From: Rhodocyclaceae bacterium
Lineage (GTDB): Bacteria; Pseudomonadota; Gammaproteobacteria; Burkholderiales; Rhodocyclaceae
DNA length: 5,434 nucleotides
Assembly: GCA_013821865.1 (NCBI GenBank)
Contig: PNJM01000183.1
Span: forward strand, 1-5,434
Direction: 5' to 3'
Below, piece by piece: positions 1-5,434 of the stretch (position 1 is the stretch's first letter; every line of letters begins with the position of its first letter). Position numbers and translations under genes: made by a program. The notes under the pieces were generated by a model that did not search any database, was not told the origin of the DNA, and was given only the letters and a program-made list of their open reading frames with translations.

Positions 1-673
1 CCTCGTCCTTCAGCGTGAAGGCGAAGCGCGGCAGCATGCCGATTTTCGCCAGGGCGGGCAGCTGCAGGCCGATCTGCAGGATGCCGCCGAGGAACACGGC
101 CCACGCCAGCACCATGACAGGCGGGTCGAAGTACGGCGCGGCAAAGAGCGCCATGCCGATGAAGGCGAGGTTGAGCAGCACCGGCGTGAACGCGGGAATG
201 GCGAAGCGGCTCCAGGTGTTGAGGATGCCGCCGGCGAGCGACACCAGCGAGATGAACAGGATGTAGGGAAAGGCGATGCGGGTGAGTTCGACCGTCAGCT
301 CGAATTTCGCCGCGTCGGCGGCGAAGCCCGGCGCCGAGATGTAGATGAGCACCGGCGTGATGGCGATGCCGAGCAGCGTGACCGCGAGCAGGACGAGAAA
401 GAGCAGGGTGGCGACGTGGTCGACCAGCCGCTTGGCCTCTTCCGGCCCGCGCTTGTTCTTGTACTCGGCCAGGATCGGCACGAAGGCCTGCGAGAACGCC
501 CCTTCCGCGAACATGCGGCGCAACAGGTTGGGCAGGCGGAAGGCGACGAAGAAGGCGTCGGTGGCCATGCCGGCGCCGAAGGCGCGGGCAATGACGAAAT
601 CGCGGACAAAGCCCAGGATGCGCGACAGCAGCGTCATGCTGCTGACGGTGGCGAGGGCTTTGAGAAGGTTCAT
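1..673 (-). CDS. murJ: Lipid II flippase MurJ (MviN), N-terminal part, cut by window edge
   Basis: MurJ is an inner-membrane MOP-superfamily transporter that flips lipid II, the peptidoglycan precursor, to the periplasmic face. The minus-strand frame starts with ATG at 673-671 and stays open to the window edge, giving 224 codons of a protein normally a little over 500 residues. The N-terminus [18 protein letters not shown] is typical of the family. R18, R24, D39 and R52 fall at the positions of functionally important charged residues of E. coli MurJ, and [19 protein letters not shown] (46-64) is the classic signature. Hydrophobic membrane segments follow, for example around residues 87-111, 132-152 and 163-178. 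No Shine-Dalgarno is visible: the bases just before ATG are A-rich (TATAAAAACA), so the start rests on homology. The gene is divergent from rpsT. No frameshift is seen in the visible part. Identification is very secure. Confidence 0.96.
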   Translation of the reverse strand, partial: MNLLKALATVSSMTLLSRILGFVRDFVIARAFGAGMATDAFFVAFRLPNLLRRMFAEGAFSQAFVPILAEYKNKRGPEEAKRLVDHVATLLFLVLLAVTLLGIAITPVLIYISAPGFAADAAKFELTVELTRIAFPYILFISLVSLAGGILNTWSRFAIPAFTPVLLNLAFIGMALFAAPYFDPPVMVLAWAVFLGGILQIGLQLPALAKIGMLPRFAFTLKDE

Positions 674-700
674 TGTTTTTATAATCGTGACGACGGCGGA

Positions 701-730
701 ATGGTATCGGCTTTGATGCCCCCCTGCCAG
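701..730 (-). promoter_or_regulatory. Possible weak sigma70 promoter of murJ
   Basis: Read on the minus strand, CTGGCA (730-725) and TACCAT (706-701) are separated by 18 bases. Each matches four of six consensus positions. Transcription would start near 694, giving a leader of about 20 bases. A closer TATAAA at 683-678 would put the start almost on the ATG. The -35 lies inside a GC-rich hairpin. This is a pattern match only. Confidence 0.25.
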
Positions 731-745
731 TCGCGGCCGGGGGGG
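719..745. repeat. GC-rich inverted repeat between murJ and rpsT
   Basis: A run of six C (719-724) faces a run of seven G (739-745). An inner GCC/GGC pair (726-728 with 735-737) lies between them, so the region can fold as a stacked hairpin on either strand. No T-run follows on either side, so it is not an intrinsic terminator. It sits in the 145-base region between the divergent murJ and rpsT genes, upstream of the rpsT -35 and over the possible murJ -35. Its role is unknown. Confidence 0.55.
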
Positions 746-757
746 TGTCGACGCTGG

Positions 758-786
758 TTGCGTTCAGTCCGGAAAAGGCCTAGAAT
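758..786 (+). promoter_or_regulatory. Sigma70 promoter of rpsT
   Basis: TTGCGT (758-763) and TAGAAT (781-786) are separated by exactly 17 bases, and the next gene on this strand is rpsT. The expected start is near 793, leaving a leader of about 25 bases. The bases after the -10 (GCGCCCC) form a GC-rich discriminator of the kind found in promoters repressed during the stringent response, which suits a ribosomal protein gene. That regulation is inferred from the family and not shown. Confidence 0.75.
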
Positions 787-818
787 GCGCCCCTTTTCCA
801 AGCCTTAGCAGAATACAC

Positions 819-1079
819 ATGGCCAACACCATACAAGCCCGCAAGCGTGCCCGTCAGTCCCTCAAGCGCCGCGGACGCAATTTCAGCCAGCGCTCGGAGT
901 TGCGCACCGCGATCAAGCGTGTCCGCAAGGCGATCGAAGCCGGCGACAAGTCTGCGGCGCAGAAGATCCTCGTTGAGTCGTCCAGCGTGATCGATAGCAT
1001 CGCCGACAAGAAGATCATTCACAAGAACAAGGCGGCGCGCCACAAGAGCCGCCTGTCTGCCGCCATCAAGGCGCTCTGA
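819..1079 (+). CDS. rpsT: 30S ribosomal protein S20
   Basis: S20 is a primary 16S rRNA-binding protein of the small subunit body. The 86-residue product matches the usual length (87 in E. coli). It starts [13 protein letters not shown], is rich in Lys and Arg throughout, contains the conserved segment [13 protein letters not shown] (38-50), and ends with the family hallmark [13 protein letters not shown] (67-79). The helical hairpin architecture of S20 is known from the family. The ATG at 819 follows only a weak Shine-Dalgarno. The gene has its own promoter 33 bases upstream and its own terminator, so it is monocistronic. It is divergent from murJ and convergent with the DUF3579 gene. In E. 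coli, S20 represses its own translation; no equivalent site can be recognised here. Identification is secure. Confidence 0.98.
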   Translation: MANTIQARKRARQSLKRRGRNFSQRSELRTAIKRVRKAIEAGDKSAAQKILVESSSVIDSIADKKIIHKNKAARHKSRLSAAIKAL

Positions 1080-1099
1080 TCGTCGGGTAGTTCCATCAC

Positions 1100-1131
1100 A
1101 TGGCGGCCGTTCCGGTCGCCATTATCTTTTT
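1100..1131 (+). terminator. Intrinsic terminator after rpsT
   Basis: A 10-bp stem pairs ATGGCGGCCG (1100-1109) with CGGTCGCCAT (1113-1122) across a TTC loop and is followed by TATCTTTTT (1123-1131). The single imperfect position is a G.U wobble in the plus-strand RNA but an A.C mismatch in the minus-strand RNA. The T-run exists only on the plus side. It is therefore built for rpsT, not for the convergent DUF3579 gene. It begins 21 bases after the rpsT stop. Confidence 0.88.
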
Positions 1132-1163
1132 AGGGCCGGCCAGTTGCATGCGGGGCCGTCCTG

Positions 1164-1466
1164 TCAGTCGTCCGATTTTGCGTCGGGAAGCCCTGTCTTG
1201 ATTACCTGAAGCCCATTGTCGGCGGCAAAGCTGACGAGAAAGTTGTAGGCCATCGGCTCCAGGTCGTGGATGCGGGCGGCGACATAAACGCATTTCTCGC
1301 CGGCATGCGAGCCGGGGCGTACATAGGGGGAGTAGGTCATGCGGTGGTCGGCGCCGAAGGCGGACATGATGCCGCAAAGGCGCTCGGCCCAGTCACTGGG
1401 CCTGAAGCGTTGACCATCCAGCGTTACGCCGACGATGATGAAATTCTCTGGGTGCTTTTCTGACAT
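1164..1466 (-). CDS. DUF3579 family protein, function unknown
   Basis: This is a 100-residue, probably cytosolic protein with no signal peptide or membrane segment. It matches my memory of the DUF3579 family, small proteins conserved in Betaproteobacteria. The recognisable core is FIIVGVTLDGQRFRPSDWAE (residues 9-28), followed by RLCGIMSAFG, then MTYSPYVRPG, EKCVYVAARI and LEPMAYNFLVSFAADNGLQV. The alternation of predicted strands and helices suggests a small alpha/beta fold. No catalytic residues are known to me, so no function is assigned. The ATG at 1466 has a weak AAGG 5 bases upstream. It is transcribed toward rpsT and away from the arginine cluster, with its own extended -10 promoter near 1562-1570. 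No intrinsic terminator in its own orientation is visible. Location next to rpsT and arg genes is a recurring arrangement in this group. Family call is secure; role is not. Confidence 0.88.
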   Translation of the reverse strand: MSEKHPENFIIVGVTLDGQRFRPSDWAERLCGIMSAFGADHRMTYSPYVRPGSHAGEKCVYVAARIHDLEPMAYNFLVSFAADNGLQVIKTGLPDAKSDD

Positions 1467-1499
1467 GTTGCCTTGCGGCCGGCACGCTGCCTGGGGAAT

Positions 1500-1533
1500 C
1501 CGACGCCAGGAGCATCCCGAGGTCGGTTTTTTT
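1500..1533 (+). terminator. Orphan terminator-like hairpin, antisense to the DUF3579 leader
   Basis: CCGAC (1500-1504) pairs with GTCGG (1522-1526). Inside, the stem can continue imperfectly (1506-1507 with 1521 and 1519, then GGA 1509-1511 with TCC 1515-1517 around a GCA loop). Seven T follow directly (1527-1533). It looks like an intrinsic terminator on the plus strand, but no plus-strand gene precedes it except rpsT, which has its own terminator. It could end rpsT read-through or an antisense transcript. On the other strand it lies in the DUF3579 leader. Confidence 0.5.
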
Positions 1534-1561
1534 ACAGCGGTGCCGCCGGAGCGAAGGCGCG

Positions 1562-1570
1562 ATTCTATCA
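1562..1570 (-). promoter_or_regulatory. Extended -10 promoter of the DUF3579 gene
   Basis: Read leftward, the motif is TGATAGAAT, meaning TG, one base, then a good -10 hexamer (TAGAAT, 1567-1562). The 16-18 base upstream positions give no good -35, which is normal for extended -10 promoters. A GC-rich discriminator (CGCGCC) follows. The start would lie near 1555, giving a leader of about 89 bases before the ATG at 1466. Confidence 0.5.
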
Positions 1571-1602
1571 GAAATCAGGCTGTTCCTTATAGGCACATCA
1601 GG

Positions 1603-1614
1603 CAATTCGAATTG
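1603..1614. promoter_or_regulatory. Perfect 12-bp palindrome, candidate operator
   Basis: CAATTCGAATTG is perfectly self-complementary and lies 33 bases upstream of the DUF3579 -10 motif and 42 bases upstream of the first rightward -35. Size and symmetry suit a dimeric regulator, but I do not recognise a specific family motif, and AT-rich palindromes of this size can arise by chance. Confidence 0.35.
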
Positions 1615-1655
1615 AGAAAGCTTCACTCACCATATCGGACAGAATGACATGGGCA

Positions 1656-1684
1656 TTGCAATAAAAATTAAGAAAATATAGAAT
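1656..1684 (+). promoter_or_regulatory. Sigma70 promoter P1, upstream of the 74-residue gene
   Basis: TTGCAA (1656-1661) and TAGAAT (1679-1684) are separated by exactly 17 bases of A-rich sequence. The expected start is near 1691, leaving a leader of about 77 bases before the ATG at 1768. P1 may also drive argDFG through the downstream leader hairpin. Confidence 0.6.
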
Positions 1685-1699
1685 CTCTGAAAAAATAAT

Positions 1700-1709
1700 A
1701 AGCTAGCTT
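1700..1709. promoter_or_regulatory. 10-bp palindrome overlapping the P2 -35
   Basis: AAGCTAGCTT is a perfect 10-bp palindrome whose last two bases are the first two of the P2 -35 hexamer. A protein bound here would block P2 and act as a roadblock to P1. This is a candidate operator by position only; no known motif is recognised. Confidence 0.3.
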
Positions 1710-1736
1710 GCCTTTTTAAGTGCCGCTACATATACT
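1708..1736 (+). promoter_or_regulatory. Sigma70 promoter P2, upstream of the 74-residue gene
   Basis: TTGCCT (1708-1713) and TATACT (1731-1736) are separated by exactly 17 bases. An A-rich stretch (about 1690-1701) immediately upstream resembles an UP element. The start would be near 1743, leaving a leader of about 25 bases. It has the better -10 of the two stacked rightward promoters. Confidence 0.65.
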
Positions 1737-1767
1737 GCGAAAATCCCATTGACCTGTATGGGTTTTC

Positions 1768-1992
1768 ATGCAGCCGCCGCTACTGACCAAGTTTGGCTTT
1801 CGCATCCGCACGCGGGTGGGATTGGTTGTGGATAACCTGTTGATACCTGGCCGCGACGCGGCCGAGGCGGAGCGCAAGCTGCTGCAGATTTACCGCGGCT
1901 GCGAGATCCTGGAGCGGACTTGCCACAGGCCTACTTCTAAGGCCGCTCCCCTCACCAGCTACGAAGACGTGATTTCCCTCATCACCCGCTGA
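1768..1992 (+). CDS. Small conserved-looking protein of unknown function (74 residues)
   Basis: I do not recognise a named family, although the sequence resembles small hypothetical proteins seen in related betaproteobacteria. It has no signal peptide or membrane segment and looks cytosolic and basic at the start. Visible parts are a strand-rich section KFGFRIRTRVGLVVDNLLI (8-26), a charged helix RDAAEAERKLLQIY (29-42), a strand GCEILERTC (44-52) with Cys45 and Cys52, and a C-terminal helix YEDVISLIT (65-73). Coding support comes from organised amino acid composition, ordinary codons and two good promoters directly upstream. The ATG lacks a clear Shine-Dalgarno; a GGG at 1760-1762 is the nearest purine run and lies within a small hairpin. 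The gene runs the same way as argDFG, about 180 bases before argD, and may be the first cistron of that operon. It is probably a real gene; its function is unknown. Confidence 0.68.
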   Translation: MQPPLLTKFGFRIRTRVGLVVDNLLIPGRDAAEAERKLLQIYRGCEILERTCHRPTSKAAPLTSYEDVISLITR

Positions 1993-1995
1993 CAT

Positions 1996-2068
1996 GGCAT
2001 CCTGCGGGGCCGCCCCAAGGGATGCCGCGCCCCTTGGGGGGGCAGTGAAGCGAAGCCAACGTGGGGGC
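1996..2068. repeat. REP-like GC-rich palindromic element
   Basis: Starting 4 bases after the small gene's stop, two hairpins share sequence. Hairpin A pairs GGCATCC (1996-2002) with GGATGCC (2020-2026) and, inside it, GGGG (2006-2009) with CCCC (2013-2016). Hairpin B pairs CCCCAAGGG (2013-2021) with CCCTTGGGG (2031-2039). They cannot form together. A purine-rich tail with the repeated AAGCGAAGCC-type wording and a final GTGGGGGC (2061-2068) follows. This composition resembles dispersed intergenic palindromes that I remember from betaproteobacterial genomes. Only one copy is in the window, so its repeat status is an inference. Confidence 0.55.
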
Positions 2069-2079
2069 GTTCAACTCTC

Positions 2080-2108
2080 TATACAAGGCGCTGTTTTTCA
2101 CTTAAGAT
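2080..2108 (+). promoter_or_regulatory. Possible weak promoter for argDFG
   Basis: TATACA (2080-2085) and TAAGAT (2103-2108) are separated by 17 bases; each matches four of six consensus positions. Transcription would start near 2115, so the message would begin just before the 2121-2140 hairpin. It is weaker than P1 and P2. Confidence 0.25.
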
Positions 2109-2120
2109 TCGCCTGTCTGC

Positions 2121-2148
2121 AAGGCGGCGCAAGCCGCCTTTCGCTTTT
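2121..2148 (+). terminator. Terminator-like hairpin in the argD leader (possible attenuator)
   Basis: AAGGCGGC (2121-2128) and GCCGCCTT (2133-2140) form a perfect 8-bp stem closed by a GCAA (GNRA) tetraloop. A T-rich tail follows (TTTCGCTTTT, 2139-2148). The T-run is on the plus side only. It could end transcripts from P1 and P2, or act as an attenuator, because no convincing promoter lies between it and argD. A competing stem, CGCCT (2110-2114) with AGGCG (2122-2126), would destroy its left arm. Confidence 0.65.
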
Positions 2149-2173
2149 GTGGATGAAAATTGCCACTGCCAAA

Positions 2174-3343
2174 ATGTCGCACTTGATGAATACCTACGCG
2201 CGGCTGCCCGTCGCCTTCACGCACGGTCAGGGCGCCACTGTCTACGACGAGAACGGCAGGCGCTACCTCGATGCGCTCGCCGGCATCGCCGTGTCCACCC
2301 TGGGTCACGCCCATCCACGCCTGGTTAAGACGATTGCCGACCAGGCCGGCCGCATCCTGCACGCCTCGAACATCTACCGCGTCCGCGAGCAGGAGCAGCT
2401 CGCCGACCGTCTTGCCGACATCTCCGGCATGGACGAGGTGTTCTTCTGCAACTCCGGCTGCGAGGCCAACGAGGCGGCAATCAAGCTGGCGCGCATGTAC
2501 GGCCACCAGCAGGGCATCGATCTGCCGGCCATCGTCGTCATGGAAAAGGCTTTCCACGGCCGCACCCTGGCCACACTCTCGGCCACCGGCAACCGCAAGG
2601 TGCAGGCCGGCTTCGAGCCGCTGGTGGGCGGCTTCGTGCGCGTGCCCTTCGATGATCTCGCCGCCGTAGAGCATGTCGCGGCGAACAACCAGAACGTCGT
2701 CGCCGTGTTGATCGAGCCGATCCAGGGCGAGGGCGGCATCAACATCGCGCACGCCGAGTACATGCAGGGCCTGCGCCGCATCTGCGACGAGCGCGGCTGG
2801 CTGCTCATGCTCGACGAGGTGCAGTGCGGCATCGGCCGCACCGGGCACTGGTTCGCCTGCCAGCACGCGGGCGTCAAGCCGGATGTGATGACGCTGGCAA
2901 AGGGCCTCGGCTCGGGCGTGCCGATCGGCGCCTGCCTCACTGCGGGCAAGGCGGCGGGCGTGTTCAAGCCGGGCAACCATGGCTCCACTTTCGGCGGCAA
3001 CCCGCTTGCCTGCACGGCCGCGCTCACGACGCTCGAGGTCATCGAGCAGGATGGCCTGATGGCCCGCGCCCGCCAACTGGGCGAGACCATCCGTGCAGGC
3101 TTCGCTGCCGAACTGCAGGGGCTGGCAGGCATTGTCGCCATCCGCGGCGACGGCCTCATGATCGGCATCGAGCTCGACCGCCCTTGCGGCGAACTGGTGA
3201 CGCAGGGGCTGGCAGCCGGGCTGCTCATCAACGTCACGGCGGACAATGTCGTCCGCCTGCTGCCTCCGCTCGTCTTCACTGACGCCGACGCGCGCGAGCT
3301 GGTTTCCATCCTGTCGCCGCTGATCCGCGAGTTTCTGGCTTAA
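2174..3343 (+). CDS. argD: Acetylornithine aminotransferase
   Basis: This PLP-dependent class III aminotransferase converts N-acetylglutamate 5-semialdehyde and glutamate to N-acetylornithine in arginine synthesis; homologues often also accept succinyl-diaminopimelate precursors for lysine. From ATG 2174 the product has 389 residues, the usual length. Visible landmarks are the phosphate-binding NSGCEANEA (93-101), AFHGRT with the ring-stacking Phe127 and Arg130, LDEVQCGIGRTG with Asp214 contacting the pyridine nitrogen, Lys243 in LAKGLGSG as the Schiff-base lysine, and STFGGNP with Thr272. The frame is open upstream to an ATG at 1994, but that extension crosses the palindromic element and hairpin and has no family resemblance. 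MSHLMNTYARLP at 2174 looks like related ArgD N-termini. None of the ATGs at 2153, 2174 or 2186 has a good Shine-Dalgarno. argF follows after 11 bases. Confidence 0.95.
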   Translation: MSHLMNTYARLPVAFTHGQGATVYDENGRRYLDALAGIAVSTLGHAHPRLVKTIADQAGRILHASNIYRVREQEQLADRLADISGMDEVFFCNSGCEANEAAIKLARMYGHQQGIDLPAIVVMEKAFHGRTLATLSATGNRKVQAGFEPLVGGFVRVPFDDLAAVEHVAANNQNVVAVLIEPIQGEGGINIAHAEYMQGLRRICDERGWLLMLDEVQCGIGRTGHWFACQHAGVKPDVMTLAKGLGSGVPIGACLTAGKAAGVFKPGNHGSTFGGNPLACTAALTTLEVIEQDGLMARARQLGETIRAGFAAELQGLAGIVAIRGDGLMIGIELDRPCGELVTQGLAAGLLINVTADNVVRLLPPLVFTDADARELVSILSPLIREFLA

Positions 3344-3346
3344 GGA
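3342..3346 (+). promoter_or_regulatory. Shine-Dalgarno of argF overlapping the argD stop
   Basis: AAGGA (3342-3346) begins inside the argD TAA stop (3341-3343) and ends 8 bases before the argF ATG at 3355. It fixes the argF start and suggests translational coupling, with ribosomes ending argD able to restart on argF. Confidence 0.75.
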
Positions 3347-3354
3347 CGGTCGCC

Positions 3355-4278
3355 ATGGCCGCACCAAAGCATTTCCTGCAGTTCAAGGATTTCAGCCGCG
3401 ATGAGCTGGAGCACGTCTTCGCACGCACGCGCTGGATCAAGGACAAGTTCAAGCGCTACGAGCCGCATCATCCCCTCTTCGACCGCACGCTGGTTATGAT
3501 CTTCGAGAAGCAGAGCACGCGCACACGGCTCTCCTTCGAGGCCGGCATGCACCAGCTGGGCGGCTCGGCGATCTTTCTCAGCACGCGCGATTCGCAGCTC
3601 GGACGCGGCGAGCCGGTGGAGGATGCGGCCCAGGTGATCTCGCGCATGTGCGACATCGTCATGATCCGCACCTTCGAGCAGGACATCATCGATCGCTTCT
3701 CGCGGCATTCGCGCGTGCCGGTCATCAATGGCCTGACCAACGAATACCATCCCTGCCAGATCCTCGCCGACATCTATACTTTCATCGAAAACCGCGGCTC
3801 GATCCAAGGGAAGACTGTGGCCTGGATCGGCGACTCGAACAACGTCTGCAACACCTGGCTGCAGGCAGCCGAGGTGTTCGACTTCAATGTTCACGTGTCT
3901 ACGCCGCCCGGCTACGAGGTCGAGCCGGAGCGCGCCGGGCTCTACGGCACCGATCACTACGAGGAATTCGCCGATCCGATGGACGCGGTGCGCGGCGCCG
4001 ACCTCGTCACCACGGACGTATGGACCTCGATGGGCTTCGAGGCCGAGAACGAAGAGCGCAAGCGCGATTTCGAGGACTGGCAGGTCGATGCCGACATGAT
4101 GCGCGCGGCCGGGCCGCAGGCGCTGTTCATGCACTGCCTGCCGGCGCATCGCGGCGAGGAAGTCGCCGCAGCAGTCATCGACGGGCCGCAGAGCGTGGTG
4201 TGGGACGAGGCCGAAAACAGACTGCATACCCAGAAGGCCCTGATGGAATATCTCCTTCTCGGCCGAGTCAATTCCTGA
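3355..4278 (+). CDS. argF: Ornithine carbamoyltransferase
   Basis: This enzyme joins carbamoyl phosphate and ornithine to give citrulline and phosphate in the cytosol; family members are usually trimers. The 307-residue product is of normal anabolic length. The carbamoyl-phosphate loop STRTR is at 54-58, HPCQ at 132-135 supplies further phosphate and carbamoyl contacts, the ornithine-binding SMG is at 225-227, and the catalytic HCLP with its cysteine is at 260-263. These motifs separate it from aspartate carbamoyltransferase and from the acetylornithine version. It lies between argD (11 bases) and argG (19 bases) and is almost certainly cotranscribed with both. A carbamate kinase or arginine deiminase gene beside it would suggest a catabolic role, but none is present, so the biosynthetic role is favoured. 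No broken frame or missing key residue is seen. Confidence 0.97.
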   Translation: MAAPKHFLQFKDFSRDELEHVFARTRWIKDKFKRYEPHHPLFDRTLVMIFEKQSTRTRLSFEAGMHQLGGSAIFLSTRDSQLGRGEPVEDAAQVISRMCDIVMIRTFEQDIIDRFSRHSRVPVINGLTNEYHPCQILADIYTFIENRGSIQGKTVAWIGDSNNVCNTWLQAAEVFDFNVHVSTPPGYEVEPERAGLYGTDHYEEFADPMDAVRGADLVTTDVWTSMGFEAENEERKRDFEDWQVDADMMRAAGPQALFMHCLPAHRGEEVAAAVIDGPQSVVWDEAENRLHTQKALMEYLLLGRVNS

Positions 4279-4297
4279 TCTACAGCGGCAAGCAAAA

Positions 4298-5434
<1,137 letters not shown>

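Larger units (their letters stand above)
1467..1767. other. Divergent intergenic regulatory region (301 bases)
   Basis: This stretch separates the leftward DUF3579 gene from the rightward 74-residue gene. Its right half (about 1600-1745) is clearly AT-rich compared with the rest of the window. It holds one leftward extended -10 promoter, two rightward sigma70 promoters, two perfect palindromes (1603-1614, 1700-1709) and a plus-strand terminator-like hairpin (1500-1533). Short open frames crossing it show no family resemblance or ribosome site, and I do not call them genes. Confidence 0.8.

Noticed and set aside
680..685. Perfect TATAAT on the plus strand near the murJ start
   Set aside because: The only -35-like hexamer (TTGAGA, 660-665) is 14 bases away, too close for a sigma70 promoter, and the rpsT promoter at 758-786 is sufficient.
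345..808. Plus-strand open frames of 123 and 130 codons over the murJ start and rpsT promoter
   Set aside because: They are antisense to the clearly homologous MurJ N-terminus and run over the murJ/rpsT promoter region; no ribosome site or family resemblance.
1393..1626. Minus-strand 77-codon frame spanning the DUF3579 promoter and start
   Set aside because: It begins upstream of the likely transcription start and overlaps DUF3579 in another frame. Its sequence is Arg- and Ser-rich with no recognisable pattern. A shorter upstream frame from the ATG at 1515 is possible but unsupported.
2149..2166. ARG-box-like dyad (GTGG, AT-rich centre, CCAC) before argD
   Set aside because: It only loosely resembles the enterobacterial ArgR operator, has 4-bp arms, and ArgR control of this type is not generally established for Betaproteobacteria.
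1994..2173. Arg-codon leader peptide controlling argDFG
   Set aside because: The open frame over the leader has scattered, not clustered, Arg codons and runs straight into argD without a stop, so it does not fit a classical attenuating leader peptide.

Overview
The window is chromosomal DNA from a high-GC betaproteobacterium. The evidence is the order murJ / rpsT / DUF3579 / arginine genes, a DUF3579 protein (a family I know mainly from Betaproteobacteria), a type I (about 400-residue) argininosuccinate synthase, and strong G/C bias at third codon positions. A Rhodocyclales-like lineage fits best by general resemblance, but the sequence alone does not fix the genus. I see no transposase, integrase, phage gene, CRISPR array, tRNA or rRNA. 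This is core-genome territory with some interesting non-coding structure.

Layout. 1-673 (minus) is the N-terminal 224 codons of murJ, the lipid II flippase, running off the left edge. 674-818 is a divergent promoter region with a GC-rich hairpin and a clear sigma70 promoter for rpsT. 819-1079 (plus) is rpsT, ribosomal protein S20, closed by an intrinsic terminator at 1100-1131. 1164-1466 (minus) is a DUF3579 protein of unknown function, convergent with rpsT. 1467-1767 is an AT-rich divergent regulatory region holding an extended -10 promoter for DUF3579, two stacked sigma70 promoters facing right, two perfect palindromes and an orphan plus-strand terminator-like hairpin. 1768-1992 (plus) encodes a 74-residue protein of unknown function. 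1993-2173 is a structured leader: a REP-like GC-rich palindromic element, then a strong hairpin with a GCAA loop and a T-rich tail. 2174-3343 is argD, 3355-4278 is argF, and 4298 to the right edge is argG, lacking only its last few dozen codons.

How the genes work together. ArgD makes N-acetylornithine from N-acetylglutamate semialdehyde. ArgF carbamoylates ornithine to citrulline. ArgG joins citrulline to aspartate to give argininosuccinate. The short gaps (11 and 19 bases) indicate one transcript. No convincing promoter lies between the leader hairpin and argD, so transcripts reaching argDFG probably pass through a terminator-like hairpin. A competing upstream stem could disrupt that hairpin, which makes attenuation of the arginine operon the most testable new idea here. 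The 74-residue gene in front of the operon and the DUF3579 gene divergent from it are the uncharacterised proteins most worth following. I found no clearly novel multi-gene system.
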